Shown here: piece after piece, positions 51,175-60,118 of the stretch
Position numbering within the stretch: position 1 is the first letter of the stretch
How the letters are laid out: every line of letters begins with the position of its first letter
Assembly (NCBI RefSeq): GCF_017873715.1
Contig: NZ_JAGGKM010000002.1
Span: 124,001 to 188,000 of the forward strand
Direction: 5' to 3'
DNA length: 64,000 nt
Source: Cytobacillus luteolus
GTDB lineage: Bacteria; Bacillota; Bacilli; Bacillales; Bacillaceae_L
Made by a program: the position numbers and the translations under genes
Notes under the pieces: model-generated
Database searches by the model: none
The model's input: only the letters and a program-made list of their open reading frames with translations
Told to the model about the DNA's origin: nothing

Positions 51175-52560
51175 TTAAACCATGCTCCTAGGATTTAAGA
51201 GCTGTTCAATCTCCGGTGTTAATAATCCTTTTTCATGGAGAACTTGTTTAATAGTTTTCTTTTGTTCATCTGCTTGTTTACCTATTTGAGATGAGAGGTC
51301 ATATCCCAATTTAGGGCTAAGTGCAGTCACTAAGGCTAGACTTTCCTCTAATGACTTTTCACACATCATTTCATCTGCCTTTATTCCACTGATACACTTC
51401 ACCACAAGTGTTGGAATGGTGTTGGATAACAGTTCAATTGAATGAAGAAGCGTATGGGCAATGACAGGCATAAATACATTTATCTCGAGTTGACTTCCTG
51501 TACCAGCTGTACTGATGGCCGTTTCATATCCGATAATTTGGCAACAAACCATATGTGTCATCTCTAAAATCGCTGGGTTTACTTTCCCAGGCATAATCGT
51601 TGATCCTGGTTGAACAGAAGGAAGGGTGATTTCGGCTATACCTGTTCTAGGACCTGAACTTAATAAACGTAAGTCGCTAGTTATCTTTATTAAATGAATA
51701 GCTAACTCCTTGAGAGCTAACATGGTACGTATTGCAGCTCCCGTGTTTTGCTGAAATCTAAAGAGATTGGTTGGTTGACGAAAAGGAAGGTTTGTTCGCC
51801 TACATACTTCCTGTAGTACTTTTTTAGGGTACTCTGGATGTACATTCATTTTTGTACCTATTGCACTTCCACCTAACCCGATCTCATAAAGTGAATCGAG
51901 TGCTGAATCAATGGCTTGGTACGATTGTTTTATCGTATCCGCATAGCCAGAGAATTCCTGTCCTAACCGTATCGGTACAGCATCATGTAAGTGGGTTCGT
52001 CCACTTTTGAGAATAGGCATTAATTCTACAGCCTTTTTTTCTAGTTCCTGTTGTAGCTGTTGAATAGCAGGGAGTAGCCTTTGAACAAGGTTTTCTGCAG
52101 CCGCCATATTCAAAGCTGAGGGAAAGGTATCATTTGTAGACTGGCACATATTTACATCGTCATTGGGATGAACAAGGTGGTCTTCTAATGACCCTCCAAG
52201 CAACTCTGTGGCTCGATGTGCAATAACTTCATTGACGTTCATATTTTGTGAGGTACCTGCACCCGCTTGGTACACATCGACTACAAAGTGCTTATCCCAT
52301 CTACCCTGTGCAACTTCTTCTGAGGCAAGAACGATTACTTTTCCTTTGTCCGTTGGCAGTTTCCCAAGTTGCATATTGACGGTTGCAGCAGCTGCTTTAA
52401 TAATTCCTTGAGCCTTAATGAACGATCTAGGAAGTCGAATTCCGCTAATCTGAAAATTTTCAACAGCCCTCTGGGTTTGTGAACCATAATAAGCCGACGC
52501 TGGTACCTTGATTTCTCCTAATGTATCGTTTTCTTTACGGTATAGATTAGACATCTCCAT
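51175..52560 (-). CDS. Fumarase/aspartase superfamily lyase
   Basis: 461 aa. It has the three conserved blocks of the superfamily: GAGTSQNMNVNEVI, GRTHLHDAVPIRLGQE and the catalytic loop GSTIMPGKVNP (first Ser kept, the second changed to Thr). Some features are aspartase-like (VDVYQAGAGTS), others fumarase-like (MVCCQIIGYETAI), so aspartate ammonia-lyase or class II fumarase cannot be decided. Divergent from the ansB product at 12735, hence a paralogue with perhaps another substrate. AAAGGAG precedes ATG 52560. Confidence 0.82.
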   Translation of the reverse strand: MEMSNLYRKENDTLGEIKVPASAYYGSQTQRAVENFQISGIRLPRSFIKAQGIIKAAAATVNMQLGKLPTDKGKVIVLASEEVAQGRWDKHFVVDVYQAGAGTSQNMNVNEVIAHRATELLGGSLEDHLVHPNDDVNMCQSTNDTFPSALNMAAAENLVQRLLPAIQQLQQELEKKAVELMPILKSGRTHLHDAVPIRLGQEFSGYADTIKQSYQAIDSALDSLYEIGLGGSAIGTKMNVHPEYPKKVLQEVCRRTNLPFRQPTNLFRFQQNTGAAIRTMLALKELAIHLIKITSDLRLLSSGPRTGIAEITLPSVQPGSTIMPGKVNPAILEMTHMVCCQIIGYETAISTAGTGSQLEINVFMPVIAHTLLHSIELLSNTIPTLVVKCISGIKADEMMCEKSLEESLALVTALSPKLGYDLSSQIGKQADEQKKTIKQVLHEKGLLTPEIEQLLNPRSMV

Positions 52561-52606
52561 GAATGTACTCCTTTAATAAATAGTGTAGGGAAGCTAAACT
52601 AATTGG

Positions 52607-54232
52607 TTATTTTAATCTATTTTCAAAATCCGCGGACATTCTATCCATAAGTGCTGCCATTTGTGCTCGAGTTGATAAACCTCTAGGCCGAAAGGTGTCA
52701 TCATCATATCCTTTAATATGACCTTGCTGATATATAGCCAAAATCGGCTCATAGGACCAATGCTCTATTGGAACATCTGTAAAAGGGACCTGAATATTCT
52801 CATTTAGAGGATAATCAAAAATGTTATACAAAATTTTTGCTAATTGCTCTCTTGTTAATGGACTATTGGGATCAAATTTCACTGAGGTCTTGCCATGTAG
52901 ATAACCAAGTTCACGAGCAGTCTCTATTTCTTTTTGAGCCCAATGTCTAACAGTATCCTTGAATTGATAGCTCTTTGGTTCATAATTTTCATTTTCTAAA
53001 GCTCTAACCAAAATAACTGCTCCTTGAGCACGTGTAAGCGTAGAGTTAGGTGAAAATGTAGTACTTGTCGTTCCTTTCATCCAACCTTTTTGTGATACAT
53101 GATTAATATTCGCTTCGGCCCAATTACCAATCGGAACATCCGTAAAATATGTGCTGTTAAGCCATAAGGTATAGTAGTCCCAAGTGTTTGGGGTTTCATG
53201 ATATAACGCCCATGAACCGGTACCTTTGATACCGTATTGATTAGGTACCCTTAGTTTTGCTTTAATTGACTGCTCGTTTTCATACCAGATTACATAGTCT
53301 CCTTCGGTTAGCTTCGCACTACCTAAGAAGAAACTCTGTCCTGTTGGTATCTTAAAGGTTGCATAGGCAGATTGTGTTTTATCATCAAATAGTAGCTTCC
53401 CATTAAATTTTTGAATCAACGGGTCTACACGTAAGCTTGATAGTCCAAGTCCTGTAATTGAACGATTTTCTAGAGTGGGGCCATCTAATTTCCAGATTCG
53501 GCCGTAAAAAGGGAGACCTGCCACTATCTTAGACTTAGGAACCCCTTGATTGATTGCGTATTTAATTGACCTTTCAAAAAATGAAAGACTTGAAACTGGG
53601 CCAATTGGACTTTCTGGTGATTCCCAGCTTTCGTCATATGCCATAATCATTAAATAATCTGCGTGATTCGATAACCTTTGATAATCATAAAAACCATGCC
53701 ATCCCGTATTCCAACCACTTGGATTTGCAGCAACAGCTACAGATACTTCTTTATGGCTGGGTATATATTCACGTAAAAGTCTCACTAATTCTGTATGTGC
53801 ATCTCGATAACCATGCCCTACACCTTCAATATCAACATTGACGCCATCTAAATTGTACTGCTCAATCGCTAGGGCAATATCCTTAGCTAACTTTTCTCGA
53901 TTTATTAAGCCATTTATACCAGCTGTTTGGTCCCAATGATTCGCTAAAAAGGGTACAACTCTTACACCGCGTTTATGCATTTCAGCTATAAAGGAAGATT
54001 GTAGTCTCCAAGTAATATCCAATTGTCCTTCTTTTGTAATATCGAAGTAATTAGGTGCTACAACATTCAAGCTACCTTTTGTCTTGTCAACTTGATGGAT
54101 ATAACTGCTTAAAGAACCAAAGTACAAATAAGACATATTAAACAACCTTGTCTGAGAGTTTGTTGAATCACTATTTTGAAGTAGTATGCAAAGCATGAGA
54201 GTAAGTATTAATAAGAGCTTATACTTGTTCAT
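52607..54232 (-). CDS. GH18 glycosidase with three C-terminal SLH domains
   Basis: 541 aa, exported (signal MNKYKLLLILTLMLCILLQ). The GH18 catalytic motif DGVNVDIE (residues 129-136, acid E136) is intact, and MAYDES follows at the usual place. C-terminal SLH repeats (about 360-540; FTDVPIGNWAEANIN, FKDTVRHWAQKEIE, FTDVPIEHWSYEP) anchor it to the cell wall. Probably cuts N-acetylglucosamine polymers in cell-wall or spore-cortex remodelling. In operon with the lipoprotein gene upstream. Confidence 0.9.
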   Translation of the reverse strand: MNKYKLLLILTLMLCILLQNSDSTNSQTRLFNMSYLYFGSLSSYIHQVDKTKGSLNVVAPNYFDITKEGQLDITWRLQSSFIAEMHKRGVRVVPFLANHWDQTAGINGLINREKLAKDIALAIEQYNLDGVNVDIEGVGHGYRDAHTELVRLLREYIPSHKEVSVAVAANPSGWNTGWHGFYDYQRLSNHADYLMIMAYDESWESPESPIGPVSSLSFFERSIKYAINQGVPKSKIVAGLPFYGRIWKLDGPTLENRSITGLGLSSLRVDPLIQKFNGKLLFDDKTQSAYATFKIPTGQSFFLGSAKLTEGDYVIWYENEQSIKAKLRVPNQYGIKGTGSWALYHETPNTWDYYTLWLNSTYFTDVPIGNWAEANINHVSQKGWMKGTTSTTFSPNSTLTRAQGAVILVRALENENYEPKSYQFKDTVRHWAQKEIETARELGYLHGKTSVKFDPNSPLTREQLAKILYNIFDYPLNENIQVPFTDVPIEHWSYEPILAIYQQGHIKGYDDDTFRPRGLSTRAQMAALMDRMSADFENRLK

Positions 54233-54252
54233 ATTTGTACCTCCGTATGCTC

Positions 54253-55005
54253 TTAGTTTGATTGATAGAAGGCTCGAAAGGTATAACCAACTGAAGTTGG
54301 TTCTACTTCATAACCGATATTAGAATGTGAAAAACGAGTGTACTTAATCTCCGATAAGTTCGCATTCGGTCCTACACCGATTTTATGAAAAAAGCTATCT
54401 ACATCATAAATCGCGATGTTAGGATGTAATATATTGATTATCTGGTTCCAGCCGGTTAGCATTTGCTGAGTAGTATTCACTGTTTTATCTTTACTTATCA
54501 TTTCAAGTGTTTGAATATAATCTTCTTTTACATAAACATAAAGTTCCAATTTTGGGACAAGAATTGTACGATATTGTCCTTCATCTGTACCTTTTTCTAA
54601 TGAGCTTATATATAAGTTCGAAAACTGTTCGTCTGATATCGCATTCCACCTTGCCTTAAAATCAAAGAAAGGAAGGTGAGTAGAAATAACGGAGGATTCC
54701 AAAGAATCTTCTTCTTCCGGGATCACTTTTTGTAACGAATCCCGTTCCTGTTGAGGGAATTCATGCTCTTCGTTCATTTCTGTATTCGGGTTAGGCTGTT
54801 CAGACGGCAAAAGATTTTCTGGTACTTCCTCATCTGTCTTATTATTAGGTTCATCTACAATTTCTGACTCACTTAAGTCATTTTCAGTTAATATTCCTTC
54901 AGGGTTATTTTCGGTAAAAGGGGTAACTGAATTCCGATTGGGTTCTTCGGAAGTGCAGCCACTAACAAAAAATAAAATAATGATTGCTTTAAATAACTTG
55001 TTCAA
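54253..55005 (-). CDS. Lipoprotein of unknown function
   Basis: About 250 aa. Signal NKLFKAIIILFFVSGC with lipobox VSGC; then an acidic, low-complexity, E/N/P-rich linker (about 30-115) and a folded C-terminal domain (about 130-250) with a WNAISDEQFSNLYISS start. No family recognised. The TTG at 55005 after TAGGTGAT gives a clean lipoprotein start; earlier ATG 55020 or 55074 would add residues before the signal. It is followed by the GH18-SLH gene, which suggests a joint role at the cell surface. Confidence 0.7.
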   Translation of the reverse strand: MNKLFKAIIILFFVSGCTSEEPNRNSVTPFTENNPEGILTENDLSESEIVDEPNNKTDEEVPENLLPSEQPNPNTEMNEEHEFPQQERDSLQKVIPEEEDSLESSVISTHLPFFDFKARWNAISDEQFSNLYISSLEKGTDEGQYRTILVPKLELYVYVKEDYIQTLEMISKDKTVNTTQQMLTGWNQIINILHPNIAIYDVDSFFHKIGVGPNANLSEIKYTRFSHSNIGYEVEPTSVGYTFRAFYQSN

Positions 55006-55123
55006 ACTATCACCTACCATAATTAGAATGAATTGGTTAATCTTATCGTTTGAATTATTCTTTATTTCATTCATACAAATACTTCCATAGTGATTTTTAG
55101 GACCAGAGTAATAAAAAAAGGCT

Positions 55124-55162
55124 ACTAAAAAAAGACACCTTATTAGATTAATAAGGTGTCTT
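55124..55162 (-). terminator. Minus-strand terminator-like hairpin in the leader of the lipoprotein/GH18 operon
   Basis: AAGACACCTTATTA / TAATAAGGTGTCTT (55132-55145, 55149-55162) with T-run on the minus strand. No minus gene ends here, so it may act as an attenuator for the lipoprotein gene. Confidence 0.6.
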
Positions 55163-55226
55163 AATGTTTATAACGATAGCTTTGACCTAATTGTATAATC
55201 TTACCTACATAAAAAAGGGGAAATTA

Positions 55227-55255
55227 AAGGCTAAAGGATGTTGTCCTTTAGCCTT
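55227..55255. repeat. Hairpin in the lipoprotein/lutA intergenic region
   Basis: Perfect 12-bp inverted repeat AAGGCTAAAGGA / TCCTTTAGCCTT (55227-55238, 55244-55255); no clear T-run. Similar to the terminator stem at 22966. The rest of 55075-55350 shows nothing else recognised. Confidence 0.5.
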
Positions 55256-55350
55256 ATCTATTCGCTTAATTCTTTCTTTATTTACCGTACTTTTCGGTCT
55301 ACAATAAAAGGGTAGAGTAATAAATTTTGCAAATGAAATGAGGAACTTCC

Positions 55351-56067
55351 ATGAAAGTATCTTTATTTATTACGTGCCTAGCAGACGTTTTTTACCCAGG
55401 GGTTGGTAAAGATGTTGTTGAGATTTTAGAGAGAAATGGATGTGAAGTTGACTTCCCAGTGAATCAAACTTGCTGTGGTCAGCCAGCCTACAACAGCGGC
55501 TATCATAAGGAAACAATAGATGTTGCAAAACATATGATTGAAACCTTCCATCATTCAGATTATGTTGTGACTCCATCAGGGTCTTGTGCTGCAATGATTC
55601 ATGAGTATGTAAATTTATTTAAAAAAGATAAAAGTTGGAAAGAAAGAGCCATTCAATTTAAAAATAAAACCTATGAATTCACTCAATTTCTAGTAGATGT
55701 TCTTAAAATAGAGGATGTTGGGGCTAGTTTACCAAGGAAAGCCACCTACCATACTTCCTGTCATATGACGAGACTACTGGGTGTGAAGGATGCTCCGATG
55801 AAGTTACTAGAACATGTGAAAGACTTAGAATTTACAAGTCTTCCAAATAAAGAATTATGCTGTGGATTTGGCGGAACATTCTCTGTAAAAATGGTACCTA
55901 TTTCAGAACAGATGGTGAACGAAAAAATTGAACATATTGAAGAAACAGGTGCTGAAGTTTTAATTGGTGCAGATTGTGGTTGTCTTATGAATATCGGTGG
56001 GAGAATCGACCGCCAAGGAAAACCAATCAAAGTAATGCACATTGCACAAGTGTTAAATAGTAGATAG
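55351..56067 (+). CDS. lutA: L-lactate oxidation complex, Fe-S subunit LutA
   Basis: 238-aa member of the GlpC/heterodisulfide-reductase-like family with two CCG domains: [14 protein letters not shown] (about residue 35-48) and [14 protein letters not shown] (about 170-183), which bind Fe-S clusters. LutA works with LutB and LutC to oxidise L-lactate to pyruvate in Bacillus. ATG 55351 has GAGGA just upstream. LutB begins 11 bases after the stop. Confidence 0.93.
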   Translation: MKVSLFITCLADVFYPGVGKDVVEILERNGCEVDFPVNQTCCGQPAYNSGYHKETIDVAKHMIETFHHSDYVVTPSGSCAAMIHEYVNLFKKDKSWKERAIQFKNKTYEFTQFLVDVLKIEDVGASLPRKATYHTSCHMTRLLGVKDAPMKLLEHVKDLEFTSLPNKELCCGFGGTFSVKMVPISEQMVNEKIEHIEETGAEVLIGADCGCLMNIGGRIDRQGKPIKVMHIAQVLNSR

Positions 56068-56078
56068 GGGGTGAGATT

Positions 56079-57530
56079 ATGCCTATGAAGATTAGTGAGG
56101 ATAAGTTTTTCGACCGAGTTGATAAAGGTCTAAAAAACGATTTCATGAGAAATGCGATGGTTTCAGCTCAAGAAAGATTAAAAGGTAGAAAGTTAGATGC
56201 CCAAGAAGAACTTGGTAATTGGGAAGATTGGCGGTCGTTAGCTGAAGAAATAAGACTGCATACACTTGAGAATATAGACTACTATCTAGATCAGTTAGCA
56301 GAAAACGTCATGAATAGAGGCGGACATGTCTTTTTTGCTCAATCGGCTGAAGAAGCAAATGAATACATTACGAACATTGCCAAACAAAAGAATGCGAAAA
56401 AGGTTATTAAGTCCAAGTCAATGGTAACAGAAGAGATTAGTATGAACCAAGCGTTGGAAAAGGCTGGTTGTGAAGTAATTGAATCAGACTTGGGAGAATA
56501 CATCCTCCAAATCGACGATCATGACCCACCATCTCACATCGTCGCCCCGGCACTCCATAAAAATAAAGAACAAATCCGAGAAACATTTAAAGATAAAAAG
56601 GGTTACACAAAATCTTCTAAACCCGAGGAACTAGCCCTTTTTGCAAGAGAGCAACTACGAAAAGAATTTTTAACTGCTGATATTGGAATTACTGGTTGTA
56701 ACTTTGCGGTAGCGGAGTCAGGTAGTATTACACTCGTGACGAATGAAGGAAATGCGAGGCTTGCTACAACTCTACCCAAAACTCAAATAACCGTTATGGG
56801 GATGGAGCGGGTTGTTCCTACATGGGAAGAACTTGATATTTTAGTAAGTATACTCTGTCGAAGCGCAGTTGGCCAAAAATTAACAAGCTATATAACAGGT
56901 TTAACCGGTCCTAAAGGCGAAGGGGATGTTGATGGCCCCGAAGAATTTCACCTTGTCATCGTTGATAACGGTCGTTCTGCTGTTTTAGGCACTGAGTTCC
57001 AATCAGTCCTTCATTGTATTCGTTGTGCTGCCTGTATCAATGTATGTCCAATCTATCGTCATGTTGGTGGTCACTCCTATGGTTCAATCTATCCTGGTCC
57101 AATCGGTTCAGTTCTTTCACCATTACTAGGTGGCTATGAGGATTATAAGGAGTTACCTTATGCATCTAGTTTATGTGGGGCCTGTACAGAAGCTTGCCCT
57201 GTAAAAATCCCTTTACATGACCTGTTAATAAAACACCGTAAAAACATAGTCGAAAAGCAAGGATTCGGTGCCTTTGGTGAAAAGCTAGCCATGAAAGGAT
57301 TTTCTCTTGCTGCTAGTTCTCCCACACTCTACCGTATGGGTTCGAGAGTTGCTCCAACGATGATGGGTCCTTTTGCAAAAGAAGGAAAAATTCAAGGGGG
57401 GCCAGGACCTATTAAACCATGGACGGATATACGAGATTTCCCCGAGCCTAGTAAAGAAAGTTTTCGAGATTGGTTTAAAAAGAGGGAGAAGGAGGTAAAA
57501 AGAAGTGATGAGTGGCACGATTCAAAATAA
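56079..57530 (+). CDS. lutB: L-lactate oxidation complex, Fe-S subunit LutB
   Basis: 483-aa protein with an N-terminal LUD-type domain and two 4Fe-4S ferredoxin motifs: [12 protein letters not shown] and [13 protein letters not shown]. In the Lut complex it passes electrons between subunits. AGGGGGTGAG is six bases before ATG 56079. Its last 23 bases overlap the lutC start, giving translational coupling. The following C-terminal segment is the usual LutB tail. Confidence 0.94.
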   Translation: MPMKISEDKFFDRVDKGLKNDFMRNAMVSAQERLKGRKLDAQEELGNWEDWRSLAEEIRLHTLENIDYYLDQLAENVMNRGGHVFFAQSAEEANEYITNIAKQKNAKKVIKSKSMVTEEISMNQALEKAGCEVIESDLGEYILQIDDHDPPSHIVAPALHKNKEQIRETFKDKKGYTKSSKPEELALFAREQLRKEFLTADIGITGCNFAVAESGSITLVTNEGNARLATTLPKTQITVMGMERVVPTWEELDILVSILCRSAVGQKLTSYITGLTGPKGEGDVDGPEEFHLVIVDNGRSAVLGTEFQSVLHCIRCAACINVCPIYRHVGGHSYGSIYPGPIGSVLSPLLGGYEDYKELPYASSLCGACTEACPVKIPLHDLLIKHRKNIVEKQGFGAFGEKLAMKGFSLAASSPTLYRMGSRVAPTMMGPFAKEGKIQGGPGPIKPWTDIRDFPEPSKESFRDWFKKREKEVKRSDEWHDSK

Positions 57531-58224
57531 AGATCGCTTTTTAGCTCAGGTTGCAAAAAACTTAGGGAGAGAAAGAATAATCACTCCTGTTAGAAAACCA
57601 ACCTGGAACCACCAGCCACAGCATGACGTGTTTAAAGGATATACCAAGGACCAACTTGTCGATGTGTTGAAGCTACAATGTACTAACATTCATACACAGG
57701 TAGAACAAGTAACAAGTCAGTCATTGAATGCAGCGTTAGAGAACATCATTTCCCAATGGAGGGCAAAATCAATCGTTCATTGGGATGACCCTAGGTTTGA
57801 AGAATTCAGAGTGACTGAGTTCCTTGATAGAGTTTCTACTAACGGTATTGACGTTCATCGATGGGACCCTAGTTTCAACGAAGATAACATAGTCATTGCT
57901 GAAAGAGCGGATATAGGGATTACATTTGCCGATATGACCTTAGCAGAATCAGGAACGGTTGTTCTATTTAGTGATAAAGGTAAAGGAAGAGCAGTTAGTT
58001 TATTGCCAACCTACTATATTGCAATTATCCCTAAGAGTTCAATTGTTGCCCGCATGACACAGGCTACAACTTATATTCACCGTATTCAAGAGGAGGAAGG
58101 AAAACTCCCTTCCTGTATAAACTTTATTTCAGGACCTAGTAACAGTGCAGATATCGAAATGAATCTAGTTGTTGGGGTACATGGTCCAATCAAGGCATAT
58201 TATGTAATTGTTGATGATAAATAA
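57508..58224 (+). CDS. lutC: L-lactate oxidation complex subunit LutC
   Basis: About 238-aa LUD-domain protein; the start [11 protein letters not shown] at ATG 57508 resembles Bacillus LutC (GTG 57505 is one codon earlier, nine bases after AAGGAGG). The [17 protein letters not shown]-type block ([19 protein letters not shown]) is the family signature. It completes the lutABC operon, which lets the cell use lactate as carbon source; in B. subtilis the operon is repressed by LutR and SinR, which are not in the window. Confidence 0.93.
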   Translation: MSGTIQNKDRFLAQVAKNLGRERIITPVRKPTWNHQPQHDVFKGYTKDQLVDVLKLQCTNIHTQVEQVTSQSLNAALENIISQWRAKSIVHWDDPRFEEFRVTEFLDRVSTNGIDVHRWDPSFNEDNIVIAERADIGITFADMTLAESGTVVLFSDKGKGRAVSLLPTYYIAIIPKSSIVARMTQATTYIHRIQEEEGKLPSCINFISGPSNSADIEMNLVVGVHGPIKAYYVIVDDK

Positions 58225-58327
58225 TGTTTCTAAATTTTATATAAATTACTAAATTTTGCTGTAACCTTTTTGTTATCTTCACGTCTACTCCTATGAATTT
58301 ATTAAACAGCGTTATAAGGAGAAGATC

Positions 58328-59044
58328 ATGATGAAAGCATATTACAAAGTTTTAGCGACAACTGTCCTTTTGAGTAGTTTATTAGTAGCCTGTGGATCTA
58401 CAGAAAGCGGGACTACGAATGGAAGTGCACCAGCAAATACTGAGGTTGATAGTAATAAGCCAGAAGACAAAACTAATGACAAATCATCTAAAGAAACTAA
58501 AGAGAACAAAGATACGAAAACAGAAGGTTCTAGTTCGCAAAAGTTAGCAGCTAACATAGATATTGAAGTATTTGTAGAAGGTGGAAACGAACTTAGACCT
58601 GCCACTCTATCAATGAGTGAAAATGGCTATGCAGTATATGTATTAGAAGATTTCACGTTTGAAGCAGAGGAACCAAATAAAGATATTATTCACTCTAATT
58701 TTGATCCTGAATACTTCGTACGTATCGAAAAATTGGATGCAGAAGCAAATACCGAAGAAATGAAAAAGAACATCATGAGTGCATATGAAGGTAATAAGCA
58801 AATCGGGATACATGATGTACCACCAACTGACCTTTTCATTGAAGAATTTCATAACGCTGATTTCCATATCTTGATTCAAGACCTCCAAACGAAATTGGAT
58901 GTAATTTATATCGTTTCCGATATGCACGGAGAGAAATTCCAATTCACTTTCTTTATGCCACATAAAGAAGCAGCTGAAGGTGTAGCACCTAGTTTATGGG
59001 CGATTGCTAGAACAGTAATACCTACAGGTGACGGATTAAAATAA
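58328..59044 (+). CDS. Lipoprotein of unknown function
   Basis: 238 aa: signal KAYYKVLATTVLLSSLLVAC with lipobox LVAC, then a hydrophilic T/N/K/S/E-rich spacer (about 25-75) and an alpha/beta domain (about 78-238). No conserved family recognised; the domain lacks catalytic signatures. RBS ATAAGGAG before ATG 58328. It is probably a single gene; downstream hairpin at 59057. Confidence 0.75.
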   Translation: MMKAYYKVLATTVLLSSLLVACGSTESGTTNGSAPANTEVDSNKPEDKTNDKSSKETKENKDTKTEGSSSQKLAANIDIEVFVEGGNELRPATLSMSENGYAVYVLEDFTFEAEEPNKDIIHSNFDPEYFVRIEKLDAEANTEEMKKNIMSAYEGNKQIGIHDVPPTDLFIEEFHNADFHILIQDLQTKLDVIYIVSDMHGEKFQFTFFMPHKEAAEGVAPSLWAIARTVIPTGDGLK

Positions 59045-59056
59045 CTAAAATAAGCC

Positions 59057-59081
59057 AGACCAAATCATCATGATTTGGTCT
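59057..59081 (+). terminator. Hairpin after the lipoprotein gene
   Basis: AGACCAAATCA / TGATTTGGTCT (59057-59067, 59071-59081), with a weak T-run (ATTCTC). The sequence TCATGATTTGGTC recurs at 59993-60005, after the next gene. Confidence 0.55.
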
Positions 59082-59159
59082 ATTCTCATAAACTAAAACG
59101 TAGAAAAAGAGGAAGAAGTCAGAAAATAAACAAAAGTTAATGAAGGGTGGTATTTACTC

Positions 59160-59972
59160 TTGAGAATTTCTGAATTACATCCAATTTTATATCATACACG
59201 AATCAATCAAAAACGCTTTTTTAGATATATTATTAATCTTAAAGACTTAACAAAACTTGCAAACAAAAAAAGTAAAACTTCATTCCGATATTCATGTAAG
59301 AAACACCAGTCCTTATTAAGAAGAAGGTTAGGTGATAGCGACCCACAATTACAAGAAAATAAGATTACAAATCTTCGTATTTCCTCTAATAAGATTGATG
59401 GTATTATCATAGAACCTGGACAAATATTTTCATTTTGGAACCTGGTTGGAAAGACAACAAAACAAAAGGGATACATAGAAGGTATGCAGTTATCAATGGG
59501 TGAAGTTAAGACAGGAACTGGCGGGGGAATATGTCAATTAGCCAATCTTTTATATTGGATGGCTATCCATACACCTTTACAGGTTGTTGAAAGACACCAT
59601 CACAGTTTTGATCCTTTCCCAGATGAAGGAAGAGTACTACCTTTTGGAAGTGGAGCTGGCGTTTTTTATAACTATATAGATTTAAGGTTTAAAAATCCTA
59701 CTGACCACTCATTTCAAATCCGAGTATGGTTAACGGATAAACATTTAAAAGGAGCCATTTATAGTAGTGAGGAATGGAAATACTCTTATCATATCGAAGA
59801 AAAAAACCATAAATTCATCCAAAATAATGGAGAAAACTTTAGACAAAATGAAATTTGGAGAAAAACAGTCGACAAACGAACAGGAAACATCATTGATGAA
59901 ACACTTCTTATTAAAAACTTTTCAAAAGTTAAATATGAAATTACTAGTGATATGCTAAAGGCTCATAATTAG
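59160..59972 (+). CDS. VanW family protein
   Basis: 270 aa. The VanW domain is shown by IEPGQIFSFWNLVGKTTKQKGY, SMGEVKTGTGGGICQLANLLYW and ERHHHSFDPFPD. The family occurs next to glycopeptide-resistance genes in some bacteria, but is also widespread and its biochemical role is unknown; no van genes are near. Start TTG 59160 has GAAGGGTGG about nine bases before. No signal peptide in this short form. Confidence 0.85.
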   Translation: MRISELHPILYHTRINQKRFFRYIINLKDLTKLANKKSKTSFRYSCKKHQSLLRRRLGDSDPQLQENKITNLRISSNKIDGIIIEPGQIFSFWNLVGKTTKQKGYIEGMQLSMGEVKTGTGGGICQLANLLYWMAIHTPLQVVERHHHSFDPFPDEGRVLPFGSGAGVFYNYIDLRFKNPTDHSFQIRVWLTDKHLKGAIYSSEEWKYSYHIEEKNHKFIQNNGENFRQNEIWRKTVDKRTGNIIDETLLIKNFSKVKYEITSDMLKAHN

Positions 59973-60118
59973 TAGTTAACCAAGGCCAACTCGTCATGAT
60001 TTGGTCCTTTTGGTATTTATGGTATCCTTAGTTCAAAATCACAAAATCTATGTTAAAATAAAAAGGAATAAATGAAGAACAAAGGTTCTATCTTCAAATA
60101 GAGGAGGAGCGGGACTAC

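Noticed and set aside
55182-55199. TTGACC and TATAAT near 55182-55199 as a promoter
   Set aside because: The hexamers are only six bases apart, so they do not form a promoter.
59160-59972. VanW-like gene as vancomycin resistance
   Set aside because: There are no vanH, vanA or vanX type genes near, and the family is broadly spread in non-resistant bacteria.
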